A stretch of DNA of 7,062 nt from Planctomycetota bacterium (GTDB lineage Bacteria > Planctomycetota > Phycisphaerae > Sedimentisphaerales > Anaerobacaceae): assembly GCA_013202635.1 (NCBI GenBank), contig JABMRO010000301.1:1-7062 (forward strand), written 5' to 3'. The translations under genes and the position numbers were made by a program. This document shows positions 1-5,043 of this stretch, in pieces. Numbering within the stretch: position 1 is the stretch's first letter; every line of letters begins with the position of its first letter. The notes under the pieces were generated by a model that worked only from the letters and a program-made list of their open reading frames with translations, was not told the origin of the DNA and made no database searches.

Positions 1-454
1 CTGCATGTGAAAACGGTACCTTGTTAAAATAACACGCATCATTGACAAGAAATTTGGCAGGGAAATTGTCTGTGCCGTCGATGACAAAATCATACTGACG
101 GATAATGTCTGATATATTTTCGGCATTCACTCGGGTCTGATAGGTCCGGACGGTAATATCCGGATTTATTGCCCGCATTTTATTCTCGGCTGACTTGACC
201 TTTTCCACACCTATATCATTAGTATGATGGATAATCTGCCTTTGAAGGTTTGTCAAATCGACCTTGTCGGAATCGACAATTCCAATTGTTCCGACCCCGG
301 CGGCAGCAAGGTATAAACCGGCCGGGGCACCAAGACCGCCCGCACCTATAATCAACACTTTGGAGCTTAGCAGTTTTTCCTGACCTGCACCGCCAACCTG
401 CTCCAGGATTATGTGTCGGCTGTATCTTTCTATTTGTTTTTCAGTTAAGGACAC
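1..454 (-). CDS. ThiF/MoeB/HesA-family E1-like adenylyltransferase for a sulfur carrier (3' end off window)
   Basis: This enzyme would adenylate the C-terminal glycine of the ThiS-like carrier encoded just upstream, so that it can be converted to a thiocarboxylate. The visible 151 residues are the N-terminal half of the family. They show the opening RYSRHIIL (10-17), the nucleotide-binding glycine loop GAGGLG (37-42), the Asp-rich ATP/Mg segment D61-D66 running into NLQRQ (69-73), lysines 85 and 87, and DGTDNF (126-131). The zinc-binding CxxC pairs and any catalytic cysteine lie beyond the left edge. I chose the GTG at 454 because GGGAGG (460-465) sits 5 nt upstream and the family's normal N-terminus begins there. 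The start overlaps the carrier gene by 14 bp, which implies translational coupling. Classical ThiF (thiamine) or MoeB (molybdopterin) roles cannot be excluded by sequence, but the position after metY and the carrier favours homocysteine/sulfur delivery (HcyF-like). Confidence 0.93.
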   Translation of the reverse strand, partial: MSLTEKQIERYSRHIILEQVGGAGQEKLLSSKVLIIGAGGLGAPAGLYLAAAGVGTIGIVDSDKVDLTNLQRQIIHHTNDIGVEKVKSAENKMRAINPDITVRTYQTRVNAENISDIIRQYDFVIDGTDNFPAKFLVNDACYFNKVPFSHA

Positions 455-656
455 TTCCGCCTCCCATAAAATATACAAATTCCACTTTATCGTCGTCCTT
501 TAGTACCATCTCTTCAAACCTGGTTCTTTTTAGAATCTGCCCGTTAAGTTCGACCGACACCATATCCGGCATCTGTACATTCTCCTGAGCCAGAAGTTGA
601 TTCACAGTCAAACCATCGGTAATATTAGTCTCTTTGCCATTTATAACAAGATTCAT
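441..656 (-). CDS. thiS: ThiS/MoaD-like sulfur carrier with a four-residue tail after Gly-Gly-Gly
   Basis: This is a 71-residue ubiquitin-fold sulfur carrier. It matches the ThiS pattern: the MNLVING-type first strand, a central VSVELNG (33-39), the DDDKVEFV segment (54-61), and the glycine end FMGGG (63-67). In standard ThiS the chain stops at the glycines, whose carboxylate becomes the thiocarboxylate. Here SVLN (68-71) follows, so a protease would have to trim it, as JAMM-type enzymes do for HcyS and QbsE-type carriers. The ATG overlaps the metY stop as ATGA (653-656), and GGAG in the metY tail serves as ribosome binding site. The GGA-GGC glycine codons near the end double as the Shine-Dalgarno sequence of the E1 gene. 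The absence of thiG, thiC or thiE, together with the neighbouring metY and cysH, argues for a methionine/cysteine role rather than thiamine. That is an inference from context. Confidence 0.93.
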   Translation of the reverse strand: MNLVINGKETNITDGLTVNQLLAQENVQMPDMVSVELNGQILKRTRFEEMVLKDDDKVEFVYFMGGGSVLN

Positions 657-1903
657 TTTGTCTCCTTGAAAGCTCTTTCTATTGCCTGCTGAAAATCAGC
701 CTTTATATCTTCAAAATCCTCGATACCGACCGAAACACGAACCATATCTTCGGTAACTCCCATTTTATTCTGCTCGGCAATGGTGAACTCATGAAATATA
801 GTAGAGGCCGGATGTACTACCAATGTTTTCGCATCACCAAGATTTGCAAGATTTTTTGCCAGCTTAAGCGAATCGATAAAGCTAAAAGCTCGTTGCTTAT
901 CACCAAGACCAAAAGTGAGCAGCCCACCGCCACGGCCGGCAAACAGCTTAATAACTCTGTCATTAAACCTGCTGTCGGTCAATCCCGGGTAGTTCACCCA
1001 TGATACTTTCGGATGGGCCTGTAGAAATTGGGCTAATTGCTTTGCATTTTCGTCGTGTTTGACCATTCTTCCCGGCAGAGTCTCCAAACCCTGCAGCATA
1101 AGAAAAGAATTCATCGGAGCAGGACAGCCGCCAAGATCGCGATAAATCAGGTTTCGCAAATTTGCAAGGAAAGCCAATTGGCCTACTCTTTCAGATAAAT
1201 CTTTTATATCATCGAATGCCCCTTTTCTCCAATTATAGTTTCCGGTATCGATTATTGCCCCGCCAATCGCTGTGCCATGCCCATTAATAAATTTTGATGT
1301 TGAATGAACAACAATATCAGCACCGAAATCCACAGGTTTGATAAGAAAGGGCGTAGTAACGGTATTATCAACAACCAAAGGCACATTGGCCTTATGAGCA
1401 ATATCGGCAATAGCCTGTATATCAGGCACGTCCATTCGAGGATTGCCGATAGTCTCGATGAAAAGCAGCTTTGTCCTGTCATTGACGGCTTTTGCGAATT
1501 GATTTGTATCGGCAGCATCAACAAAGTTGGTATTAACTGCGAACCGCCCTAATGTATTTTCAAACAAAGATACCGTTCCGCCAAATATGCCTGTCGCAGC
1601 GATTATCTCGTCGCCGGCCCTGGTCAAACTCATCACAACCGACGCTATAGCAGCCATACCGCTGGAAGTGGCGATACAGCCAATCCCATCTTCAAGCAGA
1701 GTCAGCCTGACCTCAAGAGCGGTAGTTGTTGGATTCGCAATCCGGGTATAGATATAACCGGGAGCTTTACCGTGAAAGACATCGGCAAGTTCCTGGGCGG
1801 TTTTGTAGGCGTAGGAGACGGTCTGGCAAATCGGTACCGCCGTAGCACCGCTGATGCTATCGCCGGCAAACCCACCGTGAATTGACAAAGTGTCTGGCTT
1901 CAT
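653..1903 (-). CDS. metY: O-acetylhomoserine sulfhydrylase (MetY), PLP-dependent
   Basis: This cytoplasmic PLP enzyme of the Cys/Met-metabolism fold-type I family has 416 residues, slightly short of the usual 420-430. It would replace the acyl group of O-acetylhomoserine with sulfur to give homocysteine. Visible motifs are the YIYTRIANPTT phosphate/tetramer segment (50-60), SSGMAA (80-85), FGGT (107-110), the ETIGNP loop (150-155) typical of MetY rather than cystathionine synthases, D179 facing the PLP nitrogen, and the Schiff-base lysine K204 in HSTSKFINGHG. It lies 20 bp after cysH and its stop overlaps the carrier start by 4 bp. Its substrate can be supplied by metX in the divergent operon. 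Sulfur may come from free sulfide or, given the adjacent carrier and E1, from a protein thiocarboxylate as in Wolinella. Cystathionine gamma-synthase or methionine gamma-lyase are less likely alternatives. Confidence 0.93.
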   Translation of the reverse strand: MKPDTLSIHGGFAGDSISGATAVPICQTVSYAYKTAQELADVFHGKAPGYIYTRIANPTTTALEVRLTLLEDGIGCIATSSGMAAIASVVMSLTRAGDEIIAATGIFGGTVSLFENTLGRFAVNTNFVDAADTNQFAKAVNDRTKLLFIETIGNPRMDVPDIQAIADIAHKANVPLVVDNTVTTPFLIKPVDFGADIVVHSTSKFINGHGTAIGGAIIDTGNYNWRKGAFDDIKDLSERVGQLAFLANLRNLIYRDLGGCPAPMNSFLMLQGLETLPGRMVKHDENAKQLAQFLQAHPKVSWVNYPGLTDSRFNDRVIKLFAGRGGGLLTFGLGDKQRAFSFIDSLKLAKNLANLGDAKTLVVHPASTIFHEFTIAEQNKMGVTEDMVRVSVGIEDFEDIKADFQQAIERAFKETK

Positions 1904-1923
1904 GTTTTAGCTTTACCTTTTTT

Positions 1924-2637
1924 CTATATCTGATAATCAAGTAGAGGCTTTGTGTGGATACCGCACTCACCGCCGCACTTGCTCGTTCCAATCCAACGTC
2001 CTGCCCGCTCGTCAACACCTTGTGCGATTTTCGTGCACGGTGCACAGCCAAGAGACCTATAGCCTTTGTTGTAAAGCGGATTAACAGGTATATTATTCAA
2101 GGCCAGATACTGCCATATTTCACGCTCATACCAAATAAGAATGGGATTGAGCTTAATCAGGCCTTTGTCCAGCTCTTCTACTTCCTTGTAATTTGTACGC
2201 GTTCGGCCCTCGGTGCAGCGAAGCCCTGTAACCCAGCACTCAACGTTCATTTCCTGCACAGCTTGTCGCACGGATTGAACCTTTAGGATTTCGCAGCATC
2301 TGTCAGGGTCGGTTTCATAAAGCTTATCCGGAATTTTTTCGTCGTTACTGAAAATCTTCAATTCCGGGTATCTGGCAACTTCTTCTGCCATAAACTCCTT
2401 CGTTTCCTTTGGTTTAAACCTTGTAGTAACTATGAAGCCCCGAATCTTCGGACTTACACGTTTGGCAAGATGCCAAATTGCACTGGAGTCTTTACCAAGA
2501 CTGTTCGCAACTACCAGGTTGTCGCCGAATTCTTTGTAAGCTTTATCAATCAGCTCAAGTGAGCGATCAACTTTCTCAGCAAAATTGAGCTTCTCAACAA
2601 GCTCTACAACATTTTCTGCAACTTCTTGAATTAACAT
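1924..2637 (-). CDS. cysH: Assimilatory APS/PAPS reductase, [4Fe-4S] type (CysH)
   Basis: This 237-residue PP-loop-family reductase would convert adenylylsulfate (or PAPS) to sulfite with electrons from thioredoxin. It shows the PP-loop as SLGKDS (46-51), the tandem Cys114-Cys115 pair and a Cys198-Ala-Pro-Cys201 pair. These four are the classic ligands of the [4Fe-4S] cluster of APS-type reductases. It also shows the GLRCTEGRTR substrate loop (138-147) and the C-terminal KCGGECGIH stretch (220-228), where ECG(I/L)H holds the redox-active cysteine (C225). The ATG at 2637 has AAGGAG about 10 nt upstream. The KDS in the PP-loop looks more like general PP-loop ATPases than the AED often seen in APS reductases, so substrate preference is open. 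The chain ends LLDYQI, a tail shared with its neighbours. No sulfate adenylyltransferase gene lies in the window, so the activating step must be encoded elsewhere. Confidence 0.92.
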   Translation of the reverse strand: MLIQEVAENVVELVEKLNFAEKVDRSLELIDKAYKEFGDNLVVANSLGKDSSAIWHLAKRVSPKIRGFIVTTRFKPKETKEFMAEEVARYPELKIFSNDEKIPDKLYETDPDRCCEILKVQSVRQAVQEMNVECWVTGLRCTEGRTRTNYKEVEELDKGLIKLNPILIWYEREIWQYLALNNIPVNPLYNKGYRSLGCAPCTKIAQGVDERAGRWIGTSKCGGECGIHTKPLLDYQI

Positions 2638-2676
2638 AATCTTAAATCTCCTTGTAACTTAACTGATTATACATGC

Positions 2677-2898
2677 TTATATTTGATATTCGGGTGGTTT
2701 GGATCTGCCAAAATTCAGTCGATTCCATAATCTTTCATGGAAATAAAAGACACCAATCTTAACGATCGTGTCTAACATTCCCATTTTTGCTGAAAAACCA
2801 ATATTTCCTGTGAGAATCCAAGCAACGCCAAAGGTCACGATAGTCCCACCAGTTCGCCATGTTATTGCTTTAACGATACTTCTGTAATGCGATTCCAC
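2677..2898 (-). CDS. DUF2061-type small membrane protein
   Basis: This 73-residue protein resembles the DUF2061 family of small integral membrane proteins. The conserved-looking opening HYRSIVKAITWRTGGT (4-19) leads into a hydrophobic stretch (about 18-32) predicted as a membrane segment. A second moderately hydrophobic segment (about 43-54) is followed by HERLWNRLNFGR (54-65), also typical of the family. The start is GTG at 2898, with GGGAG 9 nt upstream. It is 39 bp before cysH and 93 bp after the Rrf2 gene, so it is probably co-transcribed with both. From memory, DUF2061 genes recur near sulfate-assimilation genes, but no biochemical function is known to me. The oddity is the C-terminus, PPEYQI. 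It extends past the family core and nearly matches the last residues of CysH (LLDYQI), hinting that both dock to the same partner. Family assignment is fairly sure and function is unknown. Confidence 0.82.
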   Translation of the reverse strand: MESHYRSIVKAITWRTGGTIVTFGVAWILTGNIGFSAKMGMLDTIVKIGVFYFHERLWNRLNFGRSKPPEYQI

Positions 2899-2991
2899 GT
2901 TTTATTTCTCCCTGTTCAGCAGTATCCTCATAAATATTACTGATATAATTATTAAATATATGCAAGGTCGCTAAAATCCTGTCATTTCGTC

Positions 2992-3438
2992 TTAAATGTT
3001 GTAATTTGGAACACATTTCTCCCTTTTAGCCTTTTCAAAGTCTATCAGGTCAGCAAAGGTCTTGTTCTCGCAAACCTCAGATACCGCACCATTTACCTCC
3101 TGCCAAAGCTCTTTAAAGGCTTCGTTTCCAAATAATGATGTGTCTCCGTTGTCTTTAAGGGCTTCTGGTGCGACTGAAATTGTGCCCTGGATATATTCAA
3201 TGACTTCTCTGACTGTCAGAGCTTTAGGATCCCGTGCCAGCAAATAGCCGCCTTCATTACCGCGTCTTGATTCGACAAAGCCGCCGTGTTTGAGTTCATT
3301 TAGAATAATTTCCGTAAATCGTTGCGAAATTCGTTGAGAAACAGCAATATCATGAGTTTTAACCGCCTGGCCGGTATTACGCCGGGCAAGTTCAAGTATC
3401 GCTTTTAAGGCATATTGGCATTTCTTCGATATTTTCAT
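2992..3438 (-). CDS. Rrf2-family transcriptional regulator lacking Fe-S cysteines (CymR-like)
   Basis: This 148-residue winged-helix regulator of the Rrf2 family is probably the local repressor of the leftward sulfur operon. It shows the MKISKKCQYAL opening, a recognition-helix region (38-55) and the wing SRRGNEGGYLLARDP (57-71). The region that holds three clustered cysteines in IscR and NsrR has none here: its only cysteines are C7, C123 and C142. It therefore resembles CymR, which senses cysteine status through protein partners rather than a cluster. I chose the ATG at 3438 over one nine bases upstream because a GAGG motif is about 10 nt from it but only 1 nt from the upstream ATG, and because family members begin MKIS. 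It ends CVPNYNI, compatible with CymR-type C-terminal docking to CysK. A strong promoter and palindrome lie just upstream, suggesting autoregulation. Confidence 0.9.
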   Translation of the reverse strand: MKISKKCQYALKAILELARRNTGQAVKTHDIAVSQRISQRFTEIILNELKHGGFVESRRGNEGGYLLARDPKALTVREVIEYIQGTISVAPEALKDNGDTSLFGNEAFKELWQEVNGAVSEVCENKTFADLIDFEKAKREKCVPNYNI

Positions 3439-3456
3439 ATAAATCATACCTCAGTA

Positions 3457-3482
3457 ATTCTATCGGAATACTATTCTATTGG
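3457..3482. repeat. Direct repeats ATTCTATCGG / ATTCTATTGG, 16 bp apart
   Basis: Two ten-base copies (3457-3466 and 3473-3482) differ at one base and are offset by 16 bp, about one and a half helical turns. The second copy contains the -10 element of the leftward promoter and the first lies around the predicted transcription start. They are a plausible binding site for one of the flanking Rrf2 proteins. This is a pattern seen by eye, and no binding data are implied. Confidence 0.5.
3466..3476. promoter_or_regulatory. Palindrome GAATA-C-TATTC over the leftward promoter start (operator candidate)
   Basis: A perfect 5-1-5 inverted repeat overlaps the -10 box and the predicted transcription start of the leftward operon. 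A dimeric Rrf2 repressor bound here would block RNA polymerase, which fits autoregulation by the regulator that this promoter expresses. The motif is short and AT-rich, so chance occurrence is possible. Confidence 0.45.
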
Positions 3483-3501
3483 CATAAATGTTCATTGTCA
3501 A
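3473..3501 (-). promoter_or_regulatory. Sigma-70-type promoter of the leftward sulfur operon
   Basis: Read on the minus strand, a perfect -35 TTGACA (3501-3496) is followed after exactly 17 nt by -10 TAGAAT (3478-3473), five of six matches to TATAAT. Transcription would start near 3466, giving a leader of about 28 nt before the Rrf2 ATG at 3438. A-tract DNA directly upstream of the -35 box (3506-3520) could act as an UP element. Confidence 0.8.
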
Positions 3502-3505
3502 CAAG

Positions 3506-3519
3506 TTTTTTATAAAAAA
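3506..3519. repeat. AT palindrome TTTTTTATAAAAAA between the divergent promoters
   Basis: This is a perfect 14-bp self-complementary AT tract. It lies 4 bp upstream of the leftward -35 box and is followed by more A/T runs up to about 3570. It is probably a curved or UP-element-like segment rather than a terminator, since it has no GC stem and lies between divergent start sites. Confidence 0.4.
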
Positions 3520-3582
3520 ATTTAACAAATATTGAATTTCCCTAAAAATCGCTGTTTTTCGCTAAATTTTTGACAACATCGG

Positions 3583-3611
3583 TTGACAAATTTTCGTAAT
3601 ATGCTACTAAT
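3583..3611 (+). promoter_or_regulatory. Sigma-70-type promoter of the rightward operon
   Basis: A consensus -35 TTGACA (3583-3588) is followed after 16-17 nt by TACTAAT (3605-3611), a moderate -10, with a TG at 3602-3603 that could act as an extended -10. Transcription would start near 3617, giving a short leader to the ATG at 3641. An additional TTGACA at 3570-3575 has no well-spaced -10 and may instead be part of a repeated TTGACAA element with a 13-bp period. Confidence 0.65.
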
Positions 3612-3618
3612 GCAGTAG
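3604..3618. promoter_or_regulatory. Inverted repeat CTACT-AATGC-AGTAG, IscR-like operator candidate
   Basis: This 5-5-5 inverted repeat overlaps the rightward -10 box and start site. Its 13-bp core, TACT-n5-AGTA, has the same geometry as the IscR type 1 core GACT-n5-AGTC known from E. coli. The downstream gene encodes an Rrf2 protein with an IscR/NsrR-like cysteine cluster, so negative autoregulation at this site is a reasonable inference. Binding has not been shown. Confidence 0.55.
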
Positions 3619-3640
3619 GAAATTATAAGGAATAGATACT

Positions 3641-4075
3641 ATGAAACTTTCGACTCGAACCAGATATGGGATACGGGCGATACTGGTATTGGCAGAAAAT
3701 TACGGCAACGGACCTTTACAATTGAGAATCATTGCACGTGACCAGGCGATGTCTGTAAAGTACCTGGAACAGTTAATGGCAATGCTCAAATCAGCAGGAA
3801 TTGTAAGGAGTGTTCGAGGCTCCAAAGGAGGGTACATCCTCGCCAAACCACCCGGTCAGGTCAAGGTTAGCGATTGTTTTCAATGTTTAGAAGGCCCTGT
3901 CATTACCACCGAATGTGTTGAAGACGAAAGTTATTGCGAAAGAGCAACTGATTGTGTCGCCAGGCAAGTCTGGACAGAAGTACAGAAGGCCGTTATGGAA
4001 GTTTTACAATCAATGACATTACAAAATCTCGTTGACAGGGCCCACCGTAATAAAGCAATAAATTATCATATATAA
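3641..4075 (+). CDS. Rrf2-family regulator with Fe-S-type cysteine cluster (IscR/NsrR/CymR-like)
   Basis: This 144-residue Rrf2 winged-helix protein begins MKLSTRTRYGIRAI, with its wing at RGSKGGYILAKPP (59-71). Cysteines at 92, 99 and 105 (C-x6-C-x5-C) fall where IscR and NsrR hold their iron-sulfur cluster ligands. Two more, C79 and C82, form a CxxC-type pair just before them. This suggests sensing of Fe-S, redox or nitric oxide status, in contrast to the divergent paralogue, which has no such cluster. The chain ends INYHI, another terminal-isoleucine tail of the kind CymR uses to bind CysK. AAGGA lies 9 nt before the ATG. The serine acetyltransferase gene follows about 9 bp after the stop, so they form an operon. 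The protein probably controls this operon, and perhaps the opposite one, from the 202-bp shared gap. Which effector it senses cannot be read from sequence. Confidence 0.92.
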   Translation: MKLSTRTRYGIRAILVLAENYGNGPLQLRIIARDQAMSVKYLEQLMAMLKSAGIVRSVRGSKGGYILAKPPGQVKVSDCFQCLEGPVITTECVEDESYCERATDCVARQVWTEVQKAVMEVLQSMTLQNLVDRAHRNKAINYHI

Positions 4076-4084
4076 GGCTTGAAT

Positions 4085-5017
4085 ATGAAAAAGAACAAAT
4101 TAACATCCGGAAAAATGGAAAAACTGGTTAGTGAAATTGCCCATACGTATAAGGGCGGCACCGGCATAAATTTTATTGATGCCTCTAATCTGCCAATCCG
4201 ACGAAAGATTTTGGAGATTCTTGATTTGCTCACTGAAGTGCTTTTTCCGGGCTATACAGGAAAAAGAACGGTAACAAAAACAAACATTAGTTTCATCATC
4301 GGTGATATTCTTTGTCAGATCTATACTGAGCTTTCCGAACAGATAGAACGAGCTTATCAATATCAGTGCAGAATAAAGAAGTGCGACGGCTGTGACTGCC
4401 GGACAATGGCGGAGAAGGCTACACAACATTTATTGACTCAACTGCCGAGAATCAGAGAGCTGTTAAAAGGTGATGTCGGTGCGGCTTTTGAGGGGGACCC
4501 GGCGGCAAAGTCTTTCGAAGAGATTGTGATAAGTTATCCCTGCATCATGGCGATTGCAACGTATCGCATCGCCCACGAGCTGTATCTCAAACAAGTACCG
4601 TTAATTCCACGGATAATGACCGAGTGTGCCCATTCAAAAACGGGTATTGACATACATCCCGGGGCAAAGATAGGTAAAAACTTCTTTGTCGACCACGGCA
4701 CGGGCGTTGTAGTAGGTGAAACATCGGTTATAGGCAACAATGTCAGGTTCTATCAGGGTGTTTCATTGATCGCCATCAGTATTCCAAAAGAGGCCCAGAG
4801 TATAAAAAGTGCCAAGCGCCACCCCACGATCGAAGATGATGTTACTATATACGCTGAAGCGACCATACTCGGAAATGTTACTATCGGCAAAGGCTCTGTA
4901 ATAGGAGGAAACGTTTGGATTAGAAATTCCGTTCCTCCCGGTACGACGGTATCGATGGCAAAATTTGAGTCACTGTACAAGCACCGCAAACATAACAAGC
5001 ACAAAAAGAATAAATGA
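4085..5017 (+). CDS. cysE: Serine O-acetyltransferase, EpsC-type (left-handed beta-helix)
   Basis: The enzyme acetylates L-serine with acetyl-CoA to O-acetylserine, the carbon skeleton for cysteine. The 310-residue product has a long helical N-terminal domain containing DVGAAFEGDPAA (130-141). The hexapeptide-repeat domain starts at TGIDIHPGAKIG and carries the catalytic Asp/His region VDHGTGVVVGET (202-213, H204). It continues through KRHPTIEDDV and ATILGNVTIGKGSVIGGNVW, features of the EpsC-like branch. I chose the ATG at 4085, 7 nt after AAGG, over a TTG six bases earlier. Odd points are a cysteine-rich patch (C95, C100, C103, C105) in the N-terminal domain, and a C-terminus that ends in a Lys/His-rich run (KHKKNK). 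Classical CysE instead ends in an isoleucine that docks into CysK. It is the second gene of the rightward operon, with nadA following 22 bp after its stop. Confidence 0.93.
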   Translation: MKKNKLTSGKMEKLVSEIAHTYKGGTGINFIDASNLPIRRKILEILDLLTEVLFPGYTGKRTVTKTNISFIIGDILCQIYTELSEQIERAYQYQCRIKKCDGCDCRTMAEKATQHLLTQLPRIRELLKGDVGAAFEGDPAAKSFEEIVISYPCIMAIATYRIAHELYLKQVPLIPRIMTECAHSKTGIDIHPGAKIGKNFFVDHGTGVVVGETSVIGNNVRFYQGVSLIAISIPKEAQSIKSAKRHPTIEDDVTIYAEATILGNVTIGKGSVIGGNVWIRNSVPPGTTVSMAKFESLYKHRKHNKHKKNK

Positions 5018-5043
5018 TAAAAAGCACAGGAGCCGGCAGTTGA
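5014..5043 (+). other. Nine-codon mini-ORF linking the serine acetyltransferase stop to the nadA start
   Basis: An ATG at 5014 overlaps the serine acetyltransferase stop as ATGA. It reads nine codons (MIKSTGAGS) to a TGA that overlaps the nadA TTG start as TTGA. The arrangement could let terminating ribosomes restart and reach nadA. It may equally be accidental, since nadA has its own good ribosome binding site inside this stretch. Confidence 0.2.
5028..5032 (+). promoter_or_regulatory. Ribosome binding site AGGAG that fixes a TTG start for nadA
   Basis: AGGAG lies 7 nt upstream of the TTG at 5040. The only upstream in-frame alternative, at 4965, lies inside the serine acetyltransferase gene and would add 25 residues with no family resemblance. 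Confidence 0.75.

Noticed and set aside
441..656. Thiamine biosynthesis role for the ThiS/ThiF pair
   Set aside because: Not disproved, but there is no thiamine gene in the window, and the coupling to metY, cysH and metX points to sulfur amino acids.
1252..1751. Open frames overlapping metY in other frames
   Set aside because: They are shadows of the PLP enzyme, and metY motifs are continuous throughout the region.
2899..2991. Internal promoter or terminator between the left Rrf2 gene and the DUF2061 gene
   Set aside because: The 93-bp gap is AT-rich, but I found no well-spaced -35/-10 pair and no GC stem followed by a T run.
3439..3447. Upstream ATG of the left Rrf2 gene
   Set aside because: It is only 1 nt from the GAGG motif, whereas the ATG at 3438 has workable spacing and matches the family's MKIS start.
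3439..3640. SAM riboswitch or T-box leader
   Set aside because: The predicted leaders are only about 25-30 nt on each side, too short for these RNAs, and no stem-loop with a terminator is visible.
4079..4084. TTG start for the serine acetyltransferase
   Set aside because: It is only about 1 nt from AAGG. The ATG at 4085 is correctly spaced at 7 nt.
4965..5039. Upstream start for nadA giving a 330-residue protein
   Set aside because: The extra 25 residues lie inside the serine acetyltransferase gene and look unlike NadA. TTG at 5040 has AGGAG 7 nt upstream and gives the normal family length.
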